From contig NZ_JARXHW010000013.1 of NCBI RefSeq assembly GCF_031127805.1, positions 39,896 to 103,895 on the forward strand: 64,000 nt of DNA, in the 5' to 3' direction. A model generated the notes under the pieces. It did no database searches and was not told where the DNA came from. It was given only the letters and a program-made list of their open reading frames with translations. Each line of letters opens with the position of its first letter. Position 1 is the stretch's first letter. The position numbers were made by a program, and so were the translations under genes. Source of the stretch: Thalassobacterium maritimum (GTDB taxonomy: Bacteria; Verrucomicrobiota; Verrucomicrobiia; Opitutales; Coraliomargaritaceae). Positions 17,983 to 26,417 of the stretch are shown here, in pieces.

Positions 17983-20364
17983 CTACAAACTGAGTTCGAG
18001 TTCCATGGCTTGCTGATCACGAATCACTGTAAGTTGAATCGTGCCTTCTGCCTCAGCAGTCGCACGTTTGAATTGTCGCATATTCGCGGTCTTACGACCA
18101 TTCACTGCTTGGATTAGGTCACCGTCTTGCAAACCGACTTTCGCGGCTTGCGTCCGCTGACCCACTTTTGAAAGCGCAAGACCTCCATCGTCTTGACTGA
18201 CGCCATAGGCGGAGAATTCCACGCCAGAAAGCTCCGTCAAGCTTGCACCTAACCATTCCCGACTACGAGCTGCGGACTTCTTGCCTGACTCTTGATACAC
18301 CTTCAACTCAGGCATTTCTGGTGTGCGGGCAATCGCTTTGAGCGAAGGCTTCTTCACTCCGAACTGATCCATGGGAAAGTTCTTAAAACCGGCCTTTAAC
18401 GCAGCCGAGTCTGACTTCACTCGAAAGTCTCCCTTAGCTGGATCCATGAACATCGGTTCCCCATACACGGAGTTCTGATCCCAACCGAGTTTTTGCGAGA
18501 CCTTCATAACGGTCGCTGCAGCAACGGCATAGAAATTACCATCTACACGCACATCGTCACCGGTCACAATCGCACCCGCTGGCTTGTGAGGTGCCATGAA
18601 GATATTCGAATAAACCTGATCTTGACTGCCCTTATACCACACATGGGGATGCAGTCCATTGTTCACGGTAATGTTATTCCAGACATGGCGACGGAAACCT
18701 TCGCGCAGTTTCAAGCCATTGTTCAGCATCAAGTTATTATAGATGTCGTAGTTGGTTGAACCGTCATCGAGATCAATATCCCAACCATGATCACAGCGCC
18801 AGCGGCTGTCGCGAATGGTGGTCGTCTTCATCGCATCTAAGAATGGGAGTTTCGGGTCTTTATCGATCTCCCTTTGCGATTCCTTACGGTTACTGTGCCA
18901 GAAGCGATCGCGCCCCCAAGAATTGAAGGAACCGTGGTCGTGCGTTTCCAAAACCGTATCGAATACATCACAGCGCTCGATCAAGTGACCGCCCCAAGTG
19001 CCTTCGCTGATATTGATGCCCGCACGCGCGCAATCGTAGATCGAGAGATCGCGCGCGGTAATGCCCATGGCCATCGAAATTTGCACCCCGGCGGGCTGAC
19101 GCTCGACGCGACCGATGCCGTGAATCAAGCAGTCTTCGACAGTCGAGTCTGCAGGATAATTATTGGTCTTAGGCCCTGGCGTGCGGTCGATTTTTGACAA
19201 GTCATTCGTCTCCTGATATTCAAACAAAGGATCGCGCACGGCATTCGGATCCCCGACGAAGCACACACCACTCGCACCAGCATCATGTATGTGGCAGCCT
19301 TTAACAAGGACATGACGATTGTAGTTATTGACAAAGACCGCATTACCGCCGACCTGATCAAACTCAGTATCCAAAATTTTAATATGTTCAGTGCCGGTTA
19401 GAAAATATGCACCGCCACGATAAATCGCCCAATCTGAGCGCAGCAATGGCTCCTTGGAGTCCATAAAAGTGCGAGCCGCGTGGCGCACGACGAAACCTTG
19501 TAAAGTAATGTATTTCACCGGCGCGGCTTCGCTGCCGTCAAACTCAACCAGATGGCGCAAGCGCACCACTTCGACCTTGGCGGAATGGATGTCCATTCCA
19601 GCAACAGGCTTATAGTAGAGCGTGTTGGTCTTAGCATTGTGATACCACTCCCCCTCGTCATCGAGCTCTTCGAAAATGTTCTCCACCATGCGATAGGCTT
19701 TATGCATGCCCAATTGACGATTATTCTGCCAACCACCTTTATAGCTCACCTCGCCCTCGGCATCTTTACCGGTAATCAGGTAATGATAACCACCCCATCG
19801 CTTGCTATGCATCGCATGGATGTAAGCACCCGTAGGATCGGACCAACCTGCGGCCCGCTCCTTCGAGAAGGCATCGGCGGCATAGCCCTGATACGGTTCC
19901 GCTTTCTTTGCGGGATCGTAGTTGGGATAGCGCGCCATGCGCTGATTGCGTCCATCGATAAAGACCTGATCGATCATTAAACCATTAGGAGTTTGTGCTT
20001 TGTAAATACCATCACGATACGGCGCCCACTCTAAGGCCAGTTCGGCACCACCACTGAGCACGGCACCACCCTCGTTGGTGGAGCGATATACCACAGGATA
20101 TTTCTCAGATCCAGAGTCCTCCGGTGTAAAGACCACGGTCTCTGGAAGATAGTAGGTGCCATCTGCGAAATGCACAGTGACGGCTTCACTCCCGGCATAG
20201 GCGCGCGCTTTCTGCTGGGCTGAAGCAAATGTCGCCACTGGTTCCCCGGGGAGGCCACTATTCATATCCGATCCCTGTGGACTCACGTAAAGATCCACCG
20301 CGTGCGCGGAGCTGAGTATCGCGCTGAATAAAAGGTAATAGATTTTTGAGCTATGTTTCTTCAT
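17983..20364 (-). CDS. Right-handed beta-helix protein, GH141-like, with C-terminal PDZ domain
   Basis: A 793-residue secreted protein. After a signal peptide (LLFSAILSSAHA), residues about 23-100 begin DLYVSPQGSDMNSG as in DUF1565/beta-helix enzymes. The central 280-640 region has the repeating coil pattern of parallel beta-helix proteins, with many conserved His/Asp positions (CHIHDAGASGVCF, CDVFDTVLETHDHGSFNSWG, DHGWDIDLDDGSTNY). This layout resembles GH141, a family with alpha-L-fucosidase and xylanase members. Residues about 705-793 form a PDZ domain (QAAKVGLQDGDLIQAVNGRK). PDZ fused to a beta-helix glycosidase is unusual. It is likely transcribed with the downstream sulfatase. Family assignment is by visual similarity only. 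Confidence 0.7.
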   Translation of the reverse strand: MKKHSSKIYYLLFSAILSSAHAVDLYVSPQGSDMNSGLPGEPVATFASAQQKARAYAGSEAVTVHFADGTYYLPETVVFTPEDSGSEKYPVVYRSTNEGGAVLSGGAELALEWAPYRDGIYKAQTPNGLMIDQVFIDGRNQRMARYPNYDPAKKAEPYQGYAADAFSKERAAGWSDPTGAYIHAMHSKRWGGYHYLITGKDAEGEVSYKGGWQNNRQLGMHKAYRMVENIFEELDDEGEWYHNAKTNTLYYKPVAGMDIHSAKVEVVRLRHLVEFDGSEAAPVKYITLQGFVVRHAARTFMDSKEPLLRSDWAIYRGGAYFLTGTEHIKILDTEFDQVGGNAVFVNNYNRHVLVKGCHIHDAGASGVCFVGDPNAVRDPLFEYQETNDLSKIDRTPGPKTNNYPADSTVEDCLIHGIGRVERQPAGVQISMAMGITARDLSIYDCARAGINISEGTWGGHLIERCDVFDTVLETHDHGSFNSWGRDRFWHSNRKESQREIDKDPKLPFLDAMKTTTIRDSRWRCDHGWDIDLDDGSTNYDIYNNLMLNNGLKLREGFRRHVWNNITVNNGLHPHVWYKGSQDQVYSNIFMAPHKPAGAIVTGDDVRVDGNFYAVAAATVMKVSQKLGWDQNSVYGEPMFMDPAKGDFRVKSDSAALKAGFKNFPMDQFGVKKPSLKAIARTPEMPELKVYQESGKKSAARSREWLGASLTELSGVEFSAYGVSQDDGGLALSKVGQRTQAAKVGLQDGDLIQAVNGRKTANMRQFKRATAEAEGTIQLTVIRDQQAMELELSL

Positions 20365-20534
20365 GGTTGTAATGGGTCTATAAAAATTAATTTCGTTTGA
20401 ACGACACGGTGGTAGAGCCTACTGGCAAAAGCGGCACACTATGCAGCTCCATGGGTGCTGGCTTGCGTTTGCAACGCCACAACTTCGCGATCCACCATTT
20501 CCTGAGTAATAAATACACTGGCTCGTTCAGAATT

Positions 20535-21206
20535 TTAGAAATTTGGAATCGGCACCGAATACAATTTCACCATTCGAGGTGGCGGCATCGGCGATACGAA
20601 AGTGAGCACTCTTACATCAGGGTGATACTGACATTTCTGCTGAACAAGAGGACGATGTTTGTTAGGATTGTCTTTAAAAGTAGCGAGCTTAAGCAGATAA
20701 GAGCCCCTTTCTTTGATCGGCTTTGTAACCATCTCCAACGAATGCGGCTGACTAATCAGCTCCTTTTCCCCCACCATCCCAAAAACTGTCATTTCAGAAA
20801 AATTCACAAAGTAGACTCCTCCGGGAGCGAAAACATCATCATTCGCATTAATCGCTTTAAGACGAATGGGCATCGTCGGATTATTTTGATCTTGAAAGGC
20901 AAGTATCAAAACTTTGCTCCAATCCTCAGGCACATACACCGAAGGAGCCGACTCAGGCATAGGGGCATCCTCAGCTAATAAACTAGGTAAAAAATACAAA
21001 CGGATAGATCCTTCAGCCAAATCAAATGATTCAGAAAAATTGTGCCGATCCAAGCTTACCTTCTGAGGCTCTTGATTGACTTGATTGACGAATGCGTATT
21101 CTGGCCGCCCAGCAGGGGCCCCGTAATACAATACGCGCGCAACCCGATCCCCGTATGCAGCGACAGCAAAACAGGTAATCAGTATTGAGAGAATAGACTT
21201 CTTCAT
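20535..21206 (-). CDS. Secreted hypothetical protein, partner of the pilin-headed protein
   Basis: A 223-residue protein with a signal peptide (MKKSILSILITCFAVAAYG) and no domain I can name. The sequence is beta-rich with Pro-rich segments (MPESAPSVYVPEDW; SPMPPPRMVKLY) and contains ARVLYYGAPAGRPEYAFV near its start. The gene begins 21 bases after the stop of the 1149-residue pilin-headed gene on the same strand, so the two are almost certainly one transcript. Partnership in a surface appendage or secretion apparatus is inferred from this coupling. Confidence 0.7.
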   Translation of the reverse strand: MKKSILSILITCFAVAAYGDRVARVLYYGAPAGRPEYAFVNQVNQEPQKVSLDRHNFSESFDLAEGSIRLYFLPSLLAEDAPMPESAPSVYVPEDWSKVLILAFQDQNNPTMPIRLKAINANDDVFAPGGVYFVNFSEMTVFGMVGEKELISQPHSLEMVTKPIKERGSYLLKLATFKDNPNKHRPLVQQKCQYHPDVRVLTFVSPMPPPRMVKLYSVPIPNF

Positions 21207-21227
21207 AAATCAGTATACAGCAAAAGA

Positions 21228-24200
21228 TTAAACTTCATCGGGAGATAACCAACGGAAGGATACGATCATATAACGACGCCCAAAGCGCTTATTAATTTCG
21301 GAACTTAGTGTAGAGTCGCTGGGCAGAATTTCTGAACTGTCTGCGACAGAATCCACATAATCTGCACGGCGCTGCACGACCGCCTCACACCATGCTTCAG
21401 ATCGATTTTCACCTGTCACAGGATCTTTGCTCCCTCCATAGGCGCGAATAAGGAAGGTATCGTCACGAACCGATAGCACTGGGGCCAGTGGCCTCAAGAT
21501 ATCCGCTTGTCGCACCCAACCAGGAAAGCCATAGGCTCGATGACCTTCCGCAGCGGCAGGAAACGCATTCGACACTCCAGATGGAATGGACACAAGGCCT
21601 GGCCCACCATTATCATTTCTGAAAGTAGCCTGTATATCCGAGAAAGGATTTTCCGATGCGCTTCGAGTCGACAACTCAATTAAAGCAGCCTCCACCGCAC
21701 CTGCCAATGCGAGGTCTTCTTTTGAACTGGCAGCCGTCAACATTCGATTCATAAACTCTGAAAGAGACAGAAAGGGCCCACGAGCCTTTACCTGATTCAC
21801 AATTTCTACGGCAAGCGCTTCGATTTGCGAGTCCGTCAGTCGCGCATGTTCACCAATCGCACTACTATACTCAGTTGGACCTGCATCAGGATCCCCCGAT
21901 ACTGTTGTCCGGCTCACAGGGTGCCCAGAATCAGGAGTCGATCGAAGGCTCCATCCAGTTGAGCCTGGATCATTAGAGACATAGGGCGCGCCGCCATCTT
22001 TAAGGTGCTTGAGTTGCGCAGTCCAGGCCTCCACTGAAGTGGAATTTACATTAAACATTCCTTCCACCTCAATTTTCGAAGCCACATCATACCACGCTGT
22101 GTCATCAGCAATTAATGAATTCGCAGCAGCAGCGGCTGCACTGAGATCTAAACTATCCGCTGGCAAATAGGCAGCATTCGGCAACGACTCCGCCGTAGAA
22201 AGAAAATCTCGGTATACTTCTTGGGTACTGCGAATCTCACTGCTCGAATAACCGCTGGTCTCAGGCGCAATGGATGAAACAAACCAATCATCAAAAAACA
22301 AGTGGTTCCCGACATAACTATGGTCATAAGAAACACGTTTGGATTCACTCATACCATCACCAGTGATAAAAACTGCACCTGGCTCGATCATATGGCTCGC
22401 ATTACTATTACCAATAGGATTGGCGATAAAAGGTGCGACGGGATTATTCGCGTTCAAATCGAAATACTGAAGCTCCCCCAGAGATCTCAACGGTCTCGTT
22501 GGTATTTCAGCGACTATCAGACTCTTCAAACCATCATCGATTCTAAAACTGGTCCCAATAAAACTGTAAGGATCGCTATCAGTCGCACCGCTAACAGGAA
22601 GGCCATCTGAAACCCCAGAATTGCCGTTCGGATAGAACAAGGTGACATCAAATGGAAAAGCATCCAAACTCTTGCTCAAATTCGCCCCAGAACTGATGTT
22701 ACTAATAAGATTCAGAATAGGCTTCCGATGAGAATAACCTCTCGATTGAACGGAAGACTCAGCAATATTCTGCAGTTGGAATAATTCGATCATGAATGGC
22801 GAAGGATCCCCTTCGGATAAGGTCTCCATCGTTTGGCTTGTATTCTTAACTTCAGGAGTTCCCCAATAAAGTTCCGCGTCAGCGTAGTTTAATTCATACT
22901 TAATCTTCAAAGCTTGCTCCGTCCCTCGGCTTCCTCTCCATTCATACGCATCAAATACAAGCGAGGTTACATCAATGGCAGAAAGCGTCACCGTAAACGA
23001 TTCATCAGCATCCCCGCTAATTCCAAGCTTTCGACTGAATCCATTTGAGCCTTCATACCCTCTTTTCATTAAATATCGATTCGCGCCCTCTTTATTCGCA
23101 ACGCTGTACACTCTAGCTTCACCAGGCTGCCAGTCCTCCGAGTCACTTGGAATCGCAAGTGTAAAGTTTTTACTACCAGTAAAATCTGAAAGTTCAGCGC
23201 TAGCAGTTTGCTCATCACCGACGAAAAATTGCAGCTTATAGGGCAGCGTAGTTTCAACTTGTAACCAAAAATCCGACGCGCCCGAGATTGAAACATTATA
23301 AGGGTTCCAATAGGTGACCACAGGATCGATATTCAGGTAGGCGTCATATAACCCAGCATTTTGAATCGAACTAAAGGACAGCACCCAATGAATTCTAGCA
23401 AGGACCGGAAGTCGGTTCAATTCTTCGCGGGCATTCTCGAGCAGTGATTGGTCAAATGTAATATTGCCCGACGAATCTCCAGAAATAATCTCCTCATACT
23501 GCGTTGCAAAGTCAACTAAGGCTCCCCACCCGACAGACGCGCCTCCCTCTCTCGAGAAGACAGACTCTTCAGCCCATGGATAAATCAAGCCCCCGACCGC
23601 TCCTGAATTCTTTAGAGCTTGCGTTTCCACACCCGGGCTCAAGGTGTAGAATGGAAATCCAGTAGTACTCGAATGGGGACTCTTCAGAGTGGCCCACTGC
23701 TCAGTCATCAGCGATAGATCACGCCGCCACCCGCCATTCGCGGTATTGGTCAGCAGGCCACGCGCATACGCAGTCAAATCGTGGAAATAAGCCTGCGAAA
23801 CCGAGTGACTCGCGGCAAGAGAGTTCGGCAGTAAGTTGAAACTCTCGCGACTCGAAACGTGGCTCAAATCAGCCGTATCCATGATGTCAAAGCTTTCCTC
23901 ATCGGGCCCTGCAGAGCTCGACAAGCGCTCGCTCCAATCCTGTGCCGTTACAGCTGCCTCTTTCTGTTTAAGTAATGCCTTTGTGTTTTCTCCGGATATC
24001 CACCAGGCAATTTCAAACTCCCCCTCATCAATCAAAGTCGGTTGCACATGAACTTCATTTTCTAGCGCATACGCCGCATTCGTCCCAACACCCACACTTC
24101 CCTTGCCAACAAGTGGTGCGGTAGTTCCAACAAGCTCGGCAAGTGTCGGTGGACTAGTTGCATCTACCGAGGTGGTAATGCTGGGATCGAAGGCAGAAGA

Positions 24201-24677
24201 CACCAACCACCCCAAGAAACGGCCCGCTCCATAAGGCGCAGCCTCGATATCGAGATCTCCAGCGTCCAGCTTCGAGTCGTAATTAGGAGCAATCGGTAGC
24301 CCATTACTCTCATGATCACTCCCCTCCCACGAACGCCAGACACCTGTGACCGGCTGAACTTCATTAACTGTGGCGAGCGCCTCAGCCGGAGCCGTCACTC
24401 GTTGATCTAATCCTGCCGTCTCCTGCAGCTTACCAATCGCCATATTCAAGGAAAGCAAGGCAGCCTGCTCAGCCTCTAATTTCGCCACTACATTATCTGT
24501 GTTGGCGACTTCAATCTGAATCAACGAGGTGATCGACAAAAGTAACAGCAGCACAAAAGCCATCAGGCCTAAAGCAATCACCAATGCAAAGCCTCTGGAG
24601 CTGCCACGATACGGGCACCCAGATCTCACGAGGGATTTCGTAGACTGACATTTTTTCTTATATGGGGGGCAAATCAA
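21228..24677 (-). CDS. Large pilin-headed protein (PilX-like / Verru_Chthon cassette A-like)
   Basis: A 1149-residue protein. A short basic leader is followed by GFALVIALGLMAFVLLLLLS, a type IV prepilin-type hydrophobic helix with the E-like position replaced, then a very large extracytoplasmic beta-rich region. Near the C-terminus FPGWVRQADILRPLAPVL and VRDDTFLIRAYGG match the general appearance of the Verru_Chthon cassette protein A family; the usual pseudopilin companions (B-D) are not present. The only in-frame initiators near the head are TTG (24675-24677) and later GTG codons; there is no ATG, so the start is uncertain. A promoter with the same architecture as the PEP-CTERM promoters lies upstream (24776-24815). 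Confidence 0.7.
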   Translation of the reverse strand: MICPPYKKKCQSTKSLVRSGCPYRGSSRGFALVIALGLMAFVLLLLLSITSLIQIEVANTDNVVAKLEAEQAALLSLNMAIGKLQETAGLDQRVTAPAEALATVNEVQPVTGVWRSWEGSDHESNGLPIAPNYDSKLDAGDLDIEAAPYGAGRFLGWLVSSAFDPSITTSVDATSPPTLAELVGTTAPLVGKGSVGVGTNAAYALENEVHVQPTLIDEGEFEIAWWISGENTKALLKQKEAAVTAQDWSERLSSSAGPDEESFDIMDTADLSHVSSRESFNLLPNSLAASHSVSQAYFHDLTAYARGLLTNTANGGWRRDLSLMTEQWATLKSPHSSTTGFPFYTLSPGVETQALKNSGAVGGLIYPWAEESVFSREGGASVGWGALVDFATQYEEIISGDSSGNITFDQSLLENAREELNRLPVLARIHWVLSFSSIQNAGLYDAYLNIDPVVTYWNPYNVSISGASDFWLQVETTLPYKLQFFVGDEQTASAELSDFTGSKNFTLAIPSDSEDWQPGEARVYSVANKEGANRYLMKRGYEGSNGFSRKLGISGDADESFTVTLSAIDVTSLVFDAYEWRGSRGTEQALKIKYELNYADAELYWGTPEVKNTSQTMETLSEGDPSPFMIELFQLQNIAESSVQSRGYSHRKPILNLISNISSGANLSKSLDAFPFDVTLFYPNGNSGVSDGLPVSGATDSDPYSFIGTSFRIDDGLKSLIVAEIPTRPLRSLGELQYFDLNANNPVAPFIANPIGNSNASHMIEPGAVFITGDGMSESKRVSYDHSYVGNHLFFDDWFVSSIAPETSGYSSSEIRSTQEVYRDFLSTAESLPNAAYLPADSLDLSAAAAAANSLIADDTAWYDVASKIEVEGMFNVNSTSVEAWTAQLKHLKDGGAPYVSNDPGSTGWSLRSTPDSGHPVSRTTVSGDPDAGPTEYSSAIGEHARLTDSQIEALAVEIVNQVKARGPFLSLSEFMNRMLTAASSKEDLALAGAVEAALIELSTRSASENPFSDIQATFRNDNGGPGLVSIPSGVSNAFPAAAEGHRAYGFPGWVRQADILRPLAPVLSVRDDTFLIRAYGGSKDPVTGENRSEAWCEAVVQRRADYVDSVADSSEILPSDSTLSSEINKRFGRRYMIVSFRWLSPDEV

Positions 24678-24775
24678 TTTCTAATCCTTTTAAAATTCAA
24701 GCGATGCATGAACCTCTAGATTGCTCTATTATTTCGCAATAAAGGGGGCAAATTACCAGAACTCTAGTAAGGATG

Positions 24776-24815
24776 AATATAGCATTAAAAATTAGTCGTG
24801 GCTATTACGCATACA
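24776..24815 (-). promoter_or_regulatory. Promoter of the pilin-headed gene, box related to PEP-CTERM promoters
   Basis: Read on the minus strand: GTGTATGCGTAATAGCCA ends in a -35-like TAGCCA, then 17 bases, then -10 TATATT (24776-24781). CGTAATAG stands exactly 20 bases before the -10, as at 14283-14325 and 15318-15360. The transcript would have a leader of about 90 bases. Confidence 0.5.
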
Positions 24816-24872
24816 CCTATATTCAGCATTAGTGCGTTTAAACCATCGCCCATACGACACTGAATCTGAGCG

Positions 24873-26030
24873 TCACTGCCAGACCAACTCTGCTCGCTGA
24901 TTTTCAATATCTAACCAGACCCGCAAATGCTCGAATTGACGGATGTAGATATAGCCTCGATTTTGTGCTGGTCCCAAAGGTCTTCCCAGACGCCGAGAAT
25001 ATTCAGGGATGTCCTGCATCCATAGCTTACTACCGCCCGGATTTACACTGTAACCATCGCTTGCCATGAAATAGCTATACTCTTCAGCACAAATCAAAAA
25101 AATCGCCAACGCGTATGTAAAACGGTCTTGAATCGAAGCGATGTCATCAATCGCCGCACGGGTCTCATCAATTCCCATTTCACTCTCTTGCTCCTCGCCC
25201 ATTCCCATAGTGAAAGCTATGATTTTACCGGAGCGGGCGGCAGTCTGCATCGCGGCAATTCCTTTCGCCACATAATCTTCACGGCTAATTTTCCCCACCG
25301 GGTGCTCAAAACCTTCAAGATAGGACCCATCGAAATATTCCAATTCGGTCAAACCGGAGTTCTCCAAACGAGCACGAATGATATTGGATAATATTAAACT
25401 GTCCCGACCGATCAAATCGGGCAAAGCTCGCATCATTCTATGATAAGCCGACTGCACAGCTGCCTTTTTCTCTGCTCCGATTTCACGGCGTAAGTACCCA
25501 TCGGCAATCACCTTGATATTTCCATCAATAAAAAGACCATCAATCACAGGTGAGGCGCAGGCTTGCTTGGCGTGATTCATCCACCAAGATTCAACTTCAG
25601 GGTTCGATAAATCATAGGCGCGCACTTTCCCACGCACCAAGTCCTCGCCTCCATCATCGTTGGCTAAAAAGGCATTCGGAATCGCCTCCAACTGCTCATT
25701 AGCGACATAGCCCCCATAGTGGACAATGATATTGCGGTAATACAATATCTTGGAGCGTGGGTTGATTGCTTTAACTGCCGTCGCTGCCTTCACCGAGCCG
25801 ACTTCCGTGCCACCGAAATCTTTATGTCCCGTGCTTTTCTCAAATGTGATCAGTGGAAAGGTCGCCAAATATTTAATTTCCTCATCTGTGAATGCGGTCG
25901 CCTTACGCACGTGCATATAGCGCGGCACGGTATCCCACGAAAACTCGGGCATGCGGTCAGCAAAAATCACCTGCAGAGTGAAGCAGCAGAGCCCCCCACT
26001 CCAAATGAGCTTTTGTATATAAAAAAACAT
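24873..26030 (-). CDS. Putative glycoside hydrolase, TIM-barrel type (GHL15-like), copy 1
   Basis: A 385-residue predicted secreted enzyme starting at ATG 26028-26030 (MFFYIQKLIWSGGLCC, signal-like). The sequence opens with FSWDTVPRYMHVRKATAFTD, then IKYLATFPLITFEKSTG, NPRSKILYYRNI, YDLSNPEVESWWMNHA and DGLFIDGN, a pattern of strand-ending acidic residues consistent with an (alpha/beta)8 barrel. The aspartate of DGLFIDGN is a candidate catalytic or sugar-binding residue. It is homologous along its length to 62518-63639. The resemblance to the hypothetical glycosyl hydrolase family GHL15 is from memory and needs a profile search. An in-frame ATG 39 codons upstream is not needed. The duplicated sulfatase leader lies 13 bases upstream. 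Confidence 0.7.
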   Translation of the reverse strand: MFFYIQKLIWSGGLCCFTLQVIFADRMPEFSWDTVPRYMHVRKATAFTDEEIKYLATFPLITFEKSTGHKDFGGTEVGSVKAATAVKAINPRSKILYYRNIIVHYGGYVANEQLEAIPNAFLANDDGGEDLVRGKVRAYDLSNPEVESWWMNHAKQACASPVIDGLFIDGNIKVIADGYLRREIGAEKKAAVQSAYHRMMRALPDLIGRDSLILSNIIRARLENSGLTELEYFDGSYLEGFEHPVGKISREDYVAKGIAAMQTAARSGKIIAFTMGMGEEQESEMGIDETRAAIDDIASIQDRFTYALAIFLICAEEYSYFMASDGYSVNPGGSKLWMQDIPEYSRRLGRPLGPAQNRGYIYIRQFEHLRVWLDIENQRAELVWQ

Positions 26031-26043
26031 AAGGTATTTAATA

Positions 26044-26268
26044 TTAAGCGTGCTGACCAGAAAACCGCATACTCCCAGCTCTCCCAGAGGTATCCTCAGC
26101 ACGAATTTCCCAAATTCCAATTGTAATGACGCCAAAAACGACGCCAATAGAGAATATCACTTCAAATAGGTTCACTAAATTAGGCGGCGCAGTTCTCGCC
26201 GAAACCCAGTTCAGAGAAAACGCGCAGCTCAAAGCGAACACGGAAGCGATCAGAATGTTTGTAGACAT
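26044..26268 (-). pseudogene. Sulfatase leader remnant fused to an unrelated tail
   Basis: The frame opens MSTNILIASVFALSCAFSLN and continues VSARTAPPN, matching almost exactly the signal peptide and first residues of the broken sulfatase at 42142-42452. After PPN it diverges from the expected sulfatase start (it lacks IFCDDMG) into a hydrophobic segment VIFSIGVVFGVITIGIW and ends. About 75 residues remain, with no catalytic elements. It is part of the 235-bp direct repeat (26177-26411). It stops 13 bases before the glycosidase gene, so the captured promoter may now drive that gene. Confidence 0.65.
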
Positions 26269-26411
26269 ATGCAGGGGAAGGAGCATTCGAGACTAGCCAA
26301 TTGCTTGCCTAAAAAGGAAAGCAGTCAGAATAGCAAATATTAGCCGCAAGCGATATCCCTTATATAAGGGATTCTAAGAGATGACAGCCTACATTCGGCA
26401 AGGTGGATTTC
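26177..26411. repeat. Direct repeat DR-A, left boundary of defence island
   Basis: About 235 bp that matches 42361-42594 in the same orientation with scattered substitutions. Shared content in order: AAATTAGGCGGCGCAGTTCT, the leader coding sequence, GCAGGGGAAGGAGCATTCGA, AAAGGAAAGCAGTCAGAATA, the palindrome around ATCCCTTATATAAGGGAT, and CAGCCTACATTCG.CAAGGT. The repeat ends 6 bases before the stop codon of hsdR (26418). Confidence 0.85.
26355..26372. promoter_or_regulatory. 18-bp palindrome ATCCCTTATATAAGGGAT
   Basis: A perfect palindrome about 85 bases upstream of the sulfatase leader start, conserved as a 20-bp palindrome in the other repeat copy (42537-42556). Its conservation amid substitutions suggests an operator or a promoter-overlapping site. 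Confidence 0.55.
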
Positions 26412-26417
26412 TAGCCC

